Notes under the pieces: model-generated | Databases searched by the model: none | Seen by the model: the letters and a program-made list of their open reading frames with translations, nothing else | What the model was told of the DNA's origin: nothing | Program-made: the position numbers and the translations under genes | Part shown: piece after piece, positions 10,100-22,362 of the stretch | Position numbering within the stretch: position 1 is the first letter of the stretch | How the letters are laid out: each line of letters starts with the position of its first letter | Source of the DNA: Wurfbainia villosa | Taxonomy: Eukaryota; Streptophyta; Magnoliopsida; Zingiberales; Zingiberaceae | Length of the DNA stretch: 64,000 nucleotides | Direction of reading: 5' to 3' | NCBI GenBank assembly: GCA_025175895.1 | Contig: CM045998.1 | Span: forward strand, 15,857,153-15,921,152

Positions 10100-13000
10100 G
10101 GGTTACCGCTACAGTCGTTTTAGTTGTAGATTTTTAATCTCATTCCTCTCGATGAGCAGTATACTTGATCTCGATTTAGCCCCTTCGTAAGAGGATCTGC
10201 TAAATTATCTTTAGACTTGACATAGTCGATTGCAATCACTTCATTCGAGATCAACTGCCTAATAGTATTATGTCTACGACGTATATGTCGTGACTTACCA
10301 TTATACATACTACTCTGTGCCCTTTCAATTGCCGATTAACTATCATAATGTATAAGTACGGCGGGCACAGGTTTTGTCTAGCTCGGAATATCTTCAGCTT
10401 CTTCAACTGCTTTGTCTAGTACTATAAACTCGGATTCCATAGTTGACCGAGCAATGCACGTTTGCTTAGTGGATTTCTAAGATACCGCTCCTCCACCAAT
10501 TGTGAATACATATCCACTAGTGGATTTGAAATCGTTTGTATTTGATATCCAATTAACATCACAATATCCATCTAAGACAGTGAGATATTTTTCGAAATGT
10601 AATCCATAGTTTATAGTATATTTCAAATATCTAAGAACTCGCATCAATGCTTTCAATAGGTGTCGTTTGGATTACTTGTAAAATGACTCAGCTTGTTGAC
10701 CACATAGGTAATATTCGAACATGTGCAATTTGTGAGATACATCAAGCTGCCTATTATCCGAGAATATTCTAATTGTGATATGGGCCTACCTTAATTTTTC
10801 GCTAAGTGTTGACTTAGATTCATAGGTGTTTTCACTGTAGAGAGATCGTGTATATTGAACTTCTTCAACACGGACTCTACATAGTGGGATTGTGTCAAAA
10901 CTATCCCCTCATATATCCTGAGAATTTTAATTCCCAATATAACATCTGCTTGACCTATATCTTTCATATTGAAATTTCTGGTCAACATTTTTTTTGTATT
11001 CATGATTATCTCATGGTTATTGCCCATTATAAGTATATCGTCTACGTATAGACAGACGATTACATAGCCTTTAGGTGTGTATTTGACATAAATGCATTTA
11101 TCACATTCATTTATTTTGAACTCGTTTGACAGCATTATTTTGTCAAATTTCTCGTGTCATTATTTAGGCGCTTGTTTAAGTCCGTACAACGACTTAACAA
11201 GTCGACATACCTTTTCCTCTTTTCTTGGAACTACGAACCTCTCGGGTTACTCCATATAGATTTCTTCTTCCAACTCACCATTTAAGAATGCAGTCTTAAC
11301 ATCCATTTGATGTATTTTAAGGTCATACAATGCTGTGATGGCTATCAGCACTTGTATGGATGTAATCCTTGTCATCGATGAGTAGGTGTCAAAGTAATCA
11401 AGACCTTCCTTTTGCTTGTACCCTTTGACTACAAGTCTAGCCTTATACCTGTCGATCGATCCATCAGCTTTATACTTGCGTTTTAGTATTCACTTACAGC
11501 CTAATGGTTTAGAACCAAAAGGAAGGTCCACTAATTCACAAGTATGGTTATTCATGATGGACTCGATTTCACTATTGACTGCTTCTTTCTATAATGGGGT
11601 GTCGGGACTGGAGAGAGCTTCGCTCAATGTTCTTGGGTCCGTTTCTAACATAAAAGTCATAAAGTCTGACCCGAATGATTTCTCAACTCTAGCCCGTTTG
11701 CTCCGACGTGGCTCTTCGTTTTGATAGTCAATAATCCTTTTACGACAACTAAGTTCAGAGACGTCATTGTTGTTAGAACTTCCGTTGCTATCACTTTGAA
11801 TGTTTTCCCTTTTATTTGGGAATACATTTTCAAAGAATATCGTATTCCGATATTCTATGGTTGTTCCCACATGAATATCAGGAATGTCTGACTTGTGAAC
11901 TATGAAATAATATGCACTACTGTTTTGGGCATATCCGACAAATATTGCATCGAACATTTTAGATCCGATTTTTATTTGCTTTGGCTTGGGTACTTCGACC
12001 TTTGCCAAGCACCCCCACACTTTCAAGTATTTGTGCGATGACTTGCGATCTTTTAATAGTTCATATGATGTTTTATCATTTTTCTTGTGAGGGATTTTAT
12101 TGAGAATGTGATTTGCCGATAATATGGCTTCCCTCCACAAGTTCTGGAGTAAGTCTGATTTTTACGTTCGACAACACCATTCAATTGAGGTGAGTAAGGC
12201 ACCGTTGTCTGATGGATAATGCCAGATTCTGAATAATACTCATCAAATGATGCACCATATTCTCCACCTCTATCGCTATGAATTATTTTAATTCATTTAT
12301 CAAGTTGATTTTCAACTTCTATTTAATAGGTTCTGAATGTCCCTAAGGCTTCGTCTTTACTTCTTAAAAGAAAGACATAACAGAACCTCGTGCAGTCATC
12401 GATAAAAGTAATAAAATACTTTTTACCTCTTCTAGTTTGCACGAATTTTAAGTCACATAGATCACTATGTATTAACTCTAGAGGAGTCGTTGACCTTTCC
12501 ACCGAATGAAAAGGTAGTCTCGTCATTTTTGTTTCCATGCACACTTCACATTTGTGTGTTTTGTCAATATCGACGTTTGGTAATAAATTTAATTTGATGA
12601 GACATTTCAGAGTATTATTATTAACATGTCCAAGTCGATCATGCCATAAATTAAAACACTCGGCAATATAGCTGGAAGCTTTTATTTTATTACCATCAAA
12701 TTCACGGTGTACAGTCATTACAACCATCTTGAATAGACTCTGTTCTAAGTACCCTTTACCTACGAATACACCATTCTTCGTAAGTACAAAATTATTTGAT
12801 TGTAACACTAGTTTGAAATCGGCTTTAACAAGTGCCGATCCAAAAACTAGGTTCTTCCTGATGTCGTGAACATGGAGCATATCAATAAGTGTTGGCTCTT
12901 TTCTTGATGTCATCTTCAGAACAACTTTTCCAAGTCTGACAATTAGTGATGTCGTGGAATTGCTCATATAGAGCTTTCTTCCACTTATCGGAGTATACTT

Positions 13001-13120
13001 GGAGAACATCGCTTTATCAGAACAGATATGATGTGTTGCTCTAGTATCGATCCACCACTGCTTCAGGTTGTCCACCACCGTGTTGGCTTTAAACACGACC
13101 ACAGTGAGATCTAGCTCCAT
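10100..13120 (-). pseudogene. Copia pol (protease-integrase-RT-RNase H) remnant
   Basis: On the minus strand from 13120, the protease region has WWIDTRATHHIC; the catalytic triplet normally reads DTG, so glycine has become arginine (codon near 13040). Next come a GAG-pre-integrase segment with HDRLGHVN and CEVCMETKMTRLPF, and the integrase core start IHSDLCDL. Residues from 12140 down give the integrase end (KVWGCLAKVEVPKPKQ) and linker. From 11589 to 10791 is the reverse transcriptase with CLYVDDILIMGNN. RNase H (SKDNLADPLTKGL) lies near 10200. At least a dozen stops and several frameshifts break the frame. In a live element this polyprotein performs reverse transcription and integration. 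Confidence 0.85.
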
Positions 13121-13140
13121 GTCGTCAGAAGTTGCGACCT

Positions 13141-14062
13141 AGTTCGCAACTTCCTTTTGACCCTTGGTTGGTTTCTTTGGGCGCCTGCAATCTTTGGACA
13201 TGTGTCCTGGCTTCCCGCAGTTGTAGCACGAGCCCTTGAATTTCTTGCCTTGAGCCTTCTTTTTGAATTGCTTCGGCTTCTTGGTGTTCGTCTCAGCCAG
13301 GTTAGACATCCCGTCGATAGCCCGCTTCGTTCCTTTAGAATCGGAGAGCCTTCGATTATCCTCCTCTATTCATAGCCTCAGGATCAGGTCTTCAAGCTCC
13401 ATCTCCTTTTGCTTATGCTTCAGGTAAATTTTGAAATCCTTCCATAACGGGGAGAGTTTCTCAATCACCGCGGCTACTTTAAATGACTCATTCAGCTTCT
13501 TGCCTTCAGCATCCAGATTGTGCAATATTAGTTGCATATCTTGGACTTGAGATGTCACACTCTTGGAATCCACCATTTTGAAATCCAGAAATCGATCGAC
13601 GATGAATTTCTTCAAACCGACATTTTCGATTTTGCATTTCTTCTCTAGTGATTCCCACAGAGATTTTGTCATCTCCATCAGACTATACACGTTATACAAC
13701 GTGTTATCCAATGCTTTGAGAATATAATTACGGCACAGAAAATCTCCGTGCGACTACGCATCGCAAGCAGCCTTACTATTGGAATCTACTTCCATAGCGG
13801 CTGGCGAGTCTTCACACAAAAACCTTATGAGGTTTAACGTCGTCAGATAAAATATTATCTTCTGCTGCCATCTTTTGAAATCGGCTCCGTTGAATTTCTC
13901 TGGCTTCTCTCCGGGTGGAACGGAGGTCGGGACTCCGGGTGAAACGGTAGTTGGAACGTCATTGATCACGACCATATCAGATTGCACAATTATCATTTTA
14001 CGATTGTTTGACTCGTTGATCATGATTGCCGCTGGAGAGGATGCAAACTGATATAATATCAT
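13141..14062 (-). pseudogene. Copia gag remnant
   Basis: Two main frames, 14062-13754 and 13711-13370, carry the copia capsid region (EKFNGADFKRWQQKIIFYLTT, then MEMTKSLWESLEKKCK and VAAVIEKLSPLWKDFK). A CCHC knuckle (CYNCGKPGHMSKDC) is readable at about 13187-13229 in a third stretch. The start codon lies so close to the LTR boundary that the first residues may be LTR-encoded. Gag would form the virus-like particle. Stops separate the pieces. Confidence 0.8.
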
Positions 14063-14494
14063 CGAGGCTAGTGTTCAACAGTATCTCTGTAAAACGATAT
14101 TGCTCCGCTCAGGTGCTTATGGATAGCAGCAATTCATTTTCAAGATACAACGACGATGTCTCTAAATAGTAGCACTACAAATTTCGAGACTGGCGAACAT
14201 TCTCGTAGGTTTTTCGGACTCCGAATGCAGAGGATGGAATGAATGCAAGGATTGAGTGAGTTTGAGTGAATTTGAGTGAGTCTATTCCATCATTTAGGGA
14301 TTCTATTTATACTAGATGAAGAGGTGAAGTATCCTTTGGTGAATTTCATCTGAGCTATAGGATCTAGAGGGTTGTAATCCTTCAAATAAACCTTTTAATC
14401 TCGGCCACTAGATCTGGAGGATTGTAACCTTTCATATCCTCCTTTGATCTTATCCGCCAGATCTGGATCCAGCGATCCAGTCAATCTGACGATC
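14006..14494 (-). repeat. Copia 5' LTR, truncated
   Basis: It matches the inner ~490 bp of the LTR at 8468-9582, then stops abruptly at 14494 within GATCCAGTCAATCTGACGATC. The missing part is the outer ~600 bp of the LTR, including its TG terminus. This side was removed by a deletion or a later rearrangement. Confidence 0.75.
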
Positions 14495-14789
14495 ATGGTG
14501 ACACATTGTCGAATATATTCTGGAGAGCCTCCTTCTTCTCTTTCCCTTTTATTGGATTATTTAGAGGGGCATTAACTTATTTAGCTAATTTTCTTTGCAA
14601 ACGACATCATGTTGCACGTGACTATACTAAATTTGCTTTTGAAGTCTGAGGAAAACCCAAATTGAACAGGGTCTTCCACTCCTCCTTGTCCCACAGACAC
14701 CTCCTCTATTATGGACTGGCGGTCGAGGCGGAGCTCTCCATTGAAACTCTCACATACGATGCCAATTAATGCGGTCACTTTTTAGCCCC
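14495..14789 (-). other. Orphan exon-like segment
   Basis: On the minus strand 14778-14581 encodes 65 residues starting MTALIGIVCESFNGELRLDR and ending in SFAKKIS. I recognise no family. The stretch is not repeated elsewhere in the window and has more balanced base composition than its neighbours, so it could be a captured host exon or the end of an older element. There is no splice or promoter evidence. Confidence 0.25.
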
Positions 14790-15125
14790 TTTCACTAGGT
14801 ATTCGTGATATAACATAAGTTAGACGTCCGTCGATGCTTGACTATGATGCTTTGATGTTTAAGTCAGATAGAGAGATAAAGATATTGATGAAAGTAGAAA
14901 GCATTAAGTAGCAAAAATATAGAGAATTTTTTATCTCAATATATTTTTATATAGTAATTCCGATATTTCTCTTTTGCCATAATTATTCTCTAGTTATGCC
15001 TTTTGAGAGGTCATTAAGAGATAACCTTTGTAGGGAGTCTCCACCCGACCTGCCATGTATATAAGATTGATGGTTGGGTAAGATTGTTAGGGGACTAGAT
15101 GTGATAGTTATTGGGAGGAACCTTG
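14790..15125. repeat. Diverged direct repeat, right copy
   Basis: Partner of 8190-8467 in the same orientation. It includes TTTATATAGTAATTCCGATA, GACCTGCCATGTATATAAG and TGATGGTTGGGTAAGATTG. The core is roughly 70% similar by eye, with small insertions and deletions. Confidence 0.5.
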
Positions 15126-15269
15126 AGTATCATTTCTGATAGTGATTTATGATTCACCTTACGATTCTGGCAAAGTTTCCCATCGGTTATGGGTATAGAG
15201 CTCCACTTTGGTACAATTATTTACCTTGTAATAGGTTGATTGAGAATGTAGGAGAGCTGGAATATAATA

Positions 15270-15401
15270 TTCGAGCTCAGTACCCCACTTAGTCACTTAA
15301 GGTGTGACTTTGCACCAGATACTTGAGATGATTATTGTGACATCTCGTACTCGTACATTAGTCGGAAATTTGGAGACCAAATTTTTATAAGTGGGGGAGA
15401 A
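15270..15401 (+). mobile_element. 3' end of a Ty3/gypsy internal region
   Basis: GAGCTCAGTACCCCACTTAG followed by TCACTTAAGGTGTGA matches the end of the chromovirus pol at 45890-45920. GGAAATTTGGAGACCAAATT and the purine tract AGTGGGGGAGAA follow, as at 45980-46015. The rest of this element (5' LTR, gag, most of pol) is absent, so the DNA upstream was deleted or recombined. The 15126-15269 stretch between it and the direct repeat holds nothing I recognise. Confidence 0.7.
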
Positions 15402-18400
15402 TGTAAAATATGGAAAAAAAATTATATATATATGGATTAACCCTTTAATTAATTGGGCTCAATAAGTGGATTAATTGGGTTAGAATTCGAATTGGGCTTG
15501 GGCTAGTATTAGTTTATTGAATCTTTGAATCTATTGAGCCCGTTAAATTTGCTTTGGGTTTAATGGAATTTGGCTGAACCGGTTGGGGTTTGAACTGGTT
15601 CGATCGAATTAAATGTCGGAAAAACTCGATCAACTGCATCTTCACATCGCGATTTCCTTTTCGATCGTGATTTCCTATTTTTCCCCCATTTCCACGCCGC
15701 GATCCCAACTTTCTTCTCTTCCTCGTTTCGCCGCCGCAGCCTTTCCGATCGCGACGCCGATTCTTCTCTGCTGCGAACGCCCTCTCTCCGAGCTTCCTCC
15801 CGTCGGTTCTTCTTCCTAATCCCCCGCTCGAGTTCGGATTCCGGTGCCTTTCTCTCTTTCAGTATTGTCGCCACGCCGGAGCTCGCCGTCGCCCGGCCGT
15901 CGAATACTGCTGCCACACCTGGTCGTCGCCTGCATTCATAGGGGATTGGCCCCACCGGAGGTGTTCTCCTCTTCCTTATCCATATCCCTACCGACAGCTG
16001 ACCTCGCCGCCCTTCTTCTCCCGGTCCGACGACAGCAAACACCATAGCCATGGCTGAGATCTGCACGATTGATGCAGCGACGGTTCTTATTGCAGTTGAT
16101 CTACCAGTTCTTATTCGCCGCCGTTGCGCCGGATCTTCTCTACATTTTCTGGATTGCGGTGAGTCCTTATCCGCTTTGCTATTCTCTGTCGTATGCTCAG
16201 GTCGTCGCCACCGCACGAGCTCAGGTCATCGCCGGAATACCGCTCAGATCGATTATTGGACTCTCATTGGTTGGTTGTCTTCGTTTTCCCTTGATCACGA
16301 GCTGCTGCTATTTTGGATTCCGACGATAGTCATGTCTACATCAGAACGGAGGCATTGTGGGAGGTATCAGCCGGTTGTTTCCTGGTTTGATCTTGTATGA
16401 TGGTTGTGAGGATTTAGCAAGCTATTGAAGTGTGTTTTGGATTTCTGTTTGTAGACCGAGAAACTGGGCAGTGAAGCGTTGAGGGAAATTTGGATCAACG
16501 AAGCGGTGGAAGTGAGGCTCGGATGGGTAAGCTTGAAATTGAAACTTATGATTTGTATTTGATATGGATATTATGTCATTGCTATGCGGTTATTGGGTTG
16601 TTATTAACAGCTAGTCGAGGAAGGTTGTTCCTTCTTGTAATGATCTAACATAGGTGATTAAGAAAATGGATAGATCAATTGATGTGGATACTTGTTTAAG
16701 ATAAGTGGATAAACAGCTGTGGTCGAATCCATTTGGTGGTTATAGATGGCTACTTCAATGGTGGATTAAGATGTTTTGCAACGGAAGCTAAGCTAGGTAA
16801 GTCGATTTGGAATTTGATACCATCAGTGGACTTATGATAGTACTTGTCAATGTTGCATGTTGATCGCAGGACTTTAATTAGTGATGATGCTCGTAGTTAT
16901 GGATGGCTGATACGAGCTACATATCAGGTGGGTAATATCTACCTGGTCCGGTAGTTTTATCAAATTCTAGTGCATGATCTTGGATTTATGTTTATACCTG
17001 TTTACCTTAAATCCACTCTTATTTAATTATATGCTTGTACTTCCTTGACCTTTGAGATATATACTCTGTTACTCATTGATTATCTAGCACGGATAGGAAC
17101 TATAAACCCTATTACGTATTAGCTGATGGATGTTCAGTAAGTACAAGTGGTTAGGTTTATCTTTGTGACTTGATTAGTTCTTGTCTTACATCACTAGGGT
17201 TAGGTGATGGTTTGGATTATGGAGTCGATCGTTATATCATAACCGTATTAGTGGTGCATTTATGGTGGATCTAGTTGTCTATGCATAGATAAGTGTATGG
17301 TTGTCAGTATGTGACCATGGACTAGAGGTCCTAGCGCGATGGTATATCCATTATGGATTGTGTGCCTGTGTATGGTTATATGGACGGTCGATTGTATATC
17401 GCTACTGACTAGAGGTCTTAGCGTGGTTGACTGTCAGATGAGTATGACTCTTTATGCGATAGAGAGAGTCTTGTGGATTGTAGTCCTTGCATAGTTGACT
17501 TTTAGTTGACCAGGACTCCCTGTGGGATAGGGAGTGTCGCTAGGATACATGTATGGAGCTATACATCATTACATTTGCATGCATGCTGACGACTGGGTCT
17601 CCCTTGTGGATGAGACGGGTCGTCAGTCATCCTGCCTCCTTGGCCACTCAGGGTAGTGGTAGCAGGGTTGAGGGCAGAGCATTGGATGTGCCGCGCTCGG
17701 CCACTATGGATGGTGGTAGCTGGAGATGCGCCAGCCCTGCGAGTGGTGTTAGCACTCGCCCACTATAGACGGTGGTTGTGTGAGGTGCAGTTGTCCTATG
17801 TGCGGTGTTTATCTACTCATGGGTAGGGACAACGTGGCTTGTAGCAGGGACCCCTAGGAGTAGTTAGCTTTTTACACTTATACGCTACTCAGTCATACTG
17901 CCCAACTCGGCCACTCGAGAGTGGTGGCAGCTGGAGTCGGGCTAGTTGTCATTTGTCGTGCCACCACAGCCACTCTGGGGGTGGTTGGGCCGTCATGAAT
18001 AGTGACCATGCATATGCATTGCTGATATATATGTATGCATGTATTTGATATATGTTTTACATATGCCTGTGAGATGCTGCATTTGATTGAGCTATGATTG
18101 TTGCACATGCTTGTACATCATGATACATGTCATTTGCATTTTATTTACTGCTATGTGTTGAGCATGATACATGCGTTGATTCAGACTGTTATATGCATTT
18201 GATTAGCATCATGTCATTGTGTGGTACGAACCGAGTTATTATACAGGTGATCATATACTGTTCATATGTCTGAGTATTGGTCAGGTATGAGATTGACCTG
18301 GTACGTTATATGGTTATGTTATAGTATACCTGTTCAGGATGATCTAGCATATGGCGTTACAGACCGTCAGGTACGTTGGTACATTACTTTATGTTCAGTT

Positions 18401-19034
18401 GATTAGTTTAGTATATACACTGAGTATGACTTTACTGTAGTTACTTGTTATTAGATTTGGATATGACTGTATGTCTATTGGACTCATGCTGTATACCTGT
18501 AGATCTTCACATGTATACTTGTAGATCTATCCTTATATGTTGTTCATGTACTTTCTATATATTACCCCTGAGTTTATACTCACCACCCCGGGACCCTGGG
18601 CTTCCTGTCGCCCAGATAACAGGTAGAAGATTCCTTGGACGTTCGGAGCTCCGTCAGCTGATCCCATCTCACACCGGACGAATGGATATGTTTTCCGTGT
18701 TGTTGTATCCTTACGGATTGTTGGTTTGGGTTTTTCCCTCTATTGTTTCCATATTTGTGATATACGGACATATTGTATGTATTTGGTCTTTGATTCGATT
18801 TCTGTTATGATTCTTGTCGTGTCAAGTCACTTCGGAGTGCACAGTTGGTCTTTGTATCTTGTTGATTTGTTTGTATTGTTTCCGCTGTGTTTAGTATGTT
18901 TGATATGTTGATATCTGTGTATATCATATTGTTGTTGTGGGCCTACGGGCCTTGTATTAACCCGATATGTTGCCACGTACAGGGGAGATGTCATTCGTTT
19001 GCTTTTCGGCACGGCATACTCCTGGGGCGTGACA
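15402..19034 (+). repeat. Very long 3' LTR of a Ty3/gypsy element
   Basis: It starts TGTAAAATATGG right after a polypurine tract and ends GGGGCGTGACA at 19034, with the CACTA sequence resuming at TGAGTGG. At 3633 bp it is longer than the related LTRs at 38067 and 46016 (about 2.5 kb), but shares the ending CGTACAGGGGAGATG with them. A GC-rich block at 15680-16040 produces long fortuitous ORFs. Its expected target duplication, TGAGT at 19035-19039, cannot be matched because the other side is missing. The LTR at 63713 is of the same type. Confidence 0.8.
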
Positions 19035-21493
19035 TGAGTGGTTAATCGTCGTCCCAACTGGAGCATTTGTTCCAGACACCGCATGCACAATCAATTGGGT
19101 CGTTCATCACCGTAACGATAGAGTTAAAATGTTATTCAAATTATATAAATAAGTATAATGTGTAATATAAATACAAAATTAATGTTTTATTTTTCATAGG
19201 TTTGTCGTGGTTCGTCATTAAGGTGTTCGGTGTGTTCGTGAAGTTTTCAGTTGTGAGCTCATTCGTTGTTTCCATCAGGATGGGTATAAATATTATATAT
19301 TCATAAATTTATAGTATTATTATTTTATATTATATATAATTAATATTTGATTTTAAGTAATTTTATTACTGTAAATATATAATATTTATTCGAAATAATA
19401 TTATAGTTTGTAATTAAATATCACACAAAATCATATTTAGTACTAGAAGAATTTATTTTGAGTATAAATTTATTATTAGATTAATATATATGGATGAAAT
19501 ATGGAAAAAAATAAAATTAATCCTTGATATAAATTTGAAAACATGATAAATGGAAAGAGAACGAAGTTGGATGTATAAAAAGAATTTACCAGAACGTCGT
19601 TGTTTAACCGATGAATTTATTATTAGGTTGGAACAATTTTTGACTTTTGCTAATAGCAATGTTGAGTTTATGGATGAGAATAAATTAAGATGTCCGTGCA
19701 AAAATATCATAATGATAAATTTTTTCAGTGTGATAAAGTTTGAGAACATCTTTGTAGATTTGGTTTTACACCAAATTATTATAATTGGACTTGTCATGAT
19801 GAACCGTTTATATCCGATGAAGAGGTTGGACGAAACGCTGCAAGTGGAGAGCAAATATATTACGATTAATTCAATCCATACCAGAGGATGATAGTTGATG
19901 CAGTTGATCATAATTTGAATAATGAATCAAACACTGCAAGTTTTAGTTATTCTCAAACATTTGAACACATGTATACTAGTTATTCAATGCTATTGGAGGA
20001 GGTAGAAATAATGGTGTTCATGAAAATGTATACAATAAGTCATATTTCAAATTTCAAGAAGTGTTGAGAGCTACAGATGAACCCGTATGGTCTGGTTGTG
20101 ACAGTCACACTAAATTATCTCTCATCGCAAGATTGTTGAATGTTAAAAATGAGCATAATGTGTCTGAAGATTGTTTTAATGATTTTGTTCAAGTTATTGG
20201 AGAAGTATTGTCGCGTGATCACATAATGCCGAACGATTTTTATAGTATGAAAAAACTTGTGAAAGATTTAGATTTTCCAGTGCAAAGAATTGATGTTTGC
20301 AAAGATGGTTGTATACTATATTGGGGAGATAATGCAAATTTAGAGATTTGTAAATTCTGTAGTTAATGCAGGTACAAGAGTACCACGAGATCGAATCGTA
20401 ATAAGTGATTTAAATCATTCAGACAAATGTTCTATTTGCCTTTAACTCCTAGATTGCAAAAGCTTTATGCATCAAAGGTCACTGCTGAACACATGACTTG
20501 GCATGCAAATCATGAAACAGAGAATGGGCTAATGTGTCATCCATCAGATGTAGAGGCGTGGAAAAATTTTGATAGAACATATCCTGAGTTTGTGAATGAG
20601 ACTCGAAACATCAGGTTGAGTCTATGTGCTGATGGATTTGCTCCATTTGGCAAATCAGGAAGAACTTATTCTTGCTGGCCAATTATCATAACTCCGTATA
20701 ATCTTTCACCCGGTATGTGTATGAAAACACCTTATATGTTTTTAACATTGATTGTGCCTGACCCTCATAATCTGAAGAATAGACGTTTACATGCAACCGT
20801 TGATTGTCGAGCTGAACCAACTATGGGACGAGGGTGTTTCTACATATGATGTCCATACTAATCAGATGTTCACAATGAGAGCTGCGCTTCTTTAGACCAT
20901 AAATGATTTTCCTGCTTATGGGATGTTATCGAGCTGGAGTACCATGGAGATTTTAGGATGTCCAATATGTATGGAGAGATCAAAGTCATTCAGATTGAAA
21001 TATGAAAAGAAACTAAGTTATTTTGATTGTCATAGACAATTTTTACCGCCAAATCATAAATTTAGAAGAAATAAAGAAGAATTCACTAAGAATAGAATTG
21101 AAAGAACACCTCCACCATTGAGATTCACTGGTCATTTTTTATGGCATAGAGTGCTTAACTTTCCATCTGTTATTGAAGAACCAAATGTTACAACATATAA
21201 CTATGGAATTACACATAAATGGACTAAACAGAGTATATTTTGGGATTTACCATATTGACAGAGTAATTTGATTCATTGTAATATTGATTTAATGCATATT
21301 GAGAAGAATGTTTTTGATAATCTGATAAATACGGTGATGGATATTACTGGAAAAATAAAAGACAATCTGAATGCAAGAAAAGATTTGCGTCTTATCTGTA
21401 AATGACTCGCCCTTGATGTTGATGAAAATAGTAGGGGACCAAAACCGAAAGCAGTTTATACATTGAATAAGGATCAGAGACGGATTGTTTATG

Positions 21494-21779
21494 CCCCCAG
21501 GGCAACGACGCGATGGTAACTCACGAGGCTCCCCTCTGCGCTTCTAGAGGTCGATTCTGCCTTGGCTGCACACGCTGCGCGGGTGGTGGTGCACGATGCC
21601 CCCCTGTCCTAGCGTGGTCGGCCTATTTGTTGTAGCATGGGTTCAAACGTGCTATGGCCATCCGTCATCCTGATTTACCCTGTCAGTCGTTGGGAAACTT
21701 CCGTGGAGCCAGGGCGGTTGGTCATCAGGATTAGTAGGGAAGAGAAATCGTACCCGATACCTGATGTAAATAAAAAAAA
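21494..21779 (+). mobile_element. tRNA-type SINE inside the CACTA transposase
   Basis: The segment is flanked by an 18-bp duplication, 21476-21493 and 21780-21797 (AGAGACGGATTGTTTATG against AGAGACGAATTGTTTGTG, two mismatches). It ends in an A-rich tail, AAATAAAAAAAAA. Near the head, GCGATGGTAACTC resembles a Pol III A box and AGGTCGATTCT resembles the B box GGTTCGANTCC, about 30 bp apart. Head promoter, A tail and long direct repeats are the hallmarks of a SINE moved by LINE machinery. The transposase frame is in register on both sides. The family name is unknown to me. Confidence 0.75.
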
Positions 21780-22362
21780 AGAGACGAATTGTTTGTGAAT
21801 GGTTGAAATCATTGAGATTTTCTGATGGTTATGTCTCTAATCTTGGCAGATGCGTTGATTTGAAGGAATGCAAATTGATTGGATTAAAAAGTCATGACTG
21901 TTATATATTCATGGAAAGACTAATTCATATTGCTTTGAAGGAACTGTTATCAAATTTTGTCTGGGGTGCAATTACGGAATTAAACATTTTCTTTCATGAT
22001 ATCTGCTCGACAGTATTGAGTCATTCACACATGGAGACATTAGAGAGAGACATTCTGATCATTTTGTGTAACTTAGAAAGAATATTCCATCGCTATTTTT
22101 TGATTCCATGGAACATCTTTTGGTTCACTTGCCATATGAGGCTAAAGTTGGAGGTCCTATTCAATTTCGATGGATGTATCCGTTTGAAAGATGAATTTTT
22201 TGCTTTTTTTATCATTGTTATTTCATTTGATCAAATTTAGTATAATTTATTTCCTAATACATTTTATTATATTACTCTTAGATTCCTCTATCACTTAAAA
22301 AAAAGTGAAAATAGGACTCATGTTGAAACTTCTATTGTTAATGCATATATTGTGAAGGAAGT

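Larger units (their letters stand above)
8468..14494 (-). mobile_element. Ty1/copia retrotransposon, decayed, minus strand
   Basis: Reading on the minus strand, the order is 5' LTR (truncated, 14494-14006), gag, CCHC knuckle, protease, integrase, reverse transcriptase, RNase H, polypurine tract, 3' LTR (9582 down to about 8468). Integrase lying before reverse transcriptase defines copia. The gag resembles the Tork/Angela-like class by its KPEKFNGADFKRWQQKI and LYNVYS motifs. Many stops and frameshifts make it inactive. Truncation of the 5' LTR at 14494 removes the target-site evidence on that side. Confidence 0.85.

Noticed and set aside
15560..16216. 218-codon Arg-rich ORF on the minus strand
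   Set aside because: Lies in the GC-rich part of a gypsy LTR, where open frames on both strands arise from composition. The chromovirus LTRs show the same at 38341-38538 and 46287-46586.
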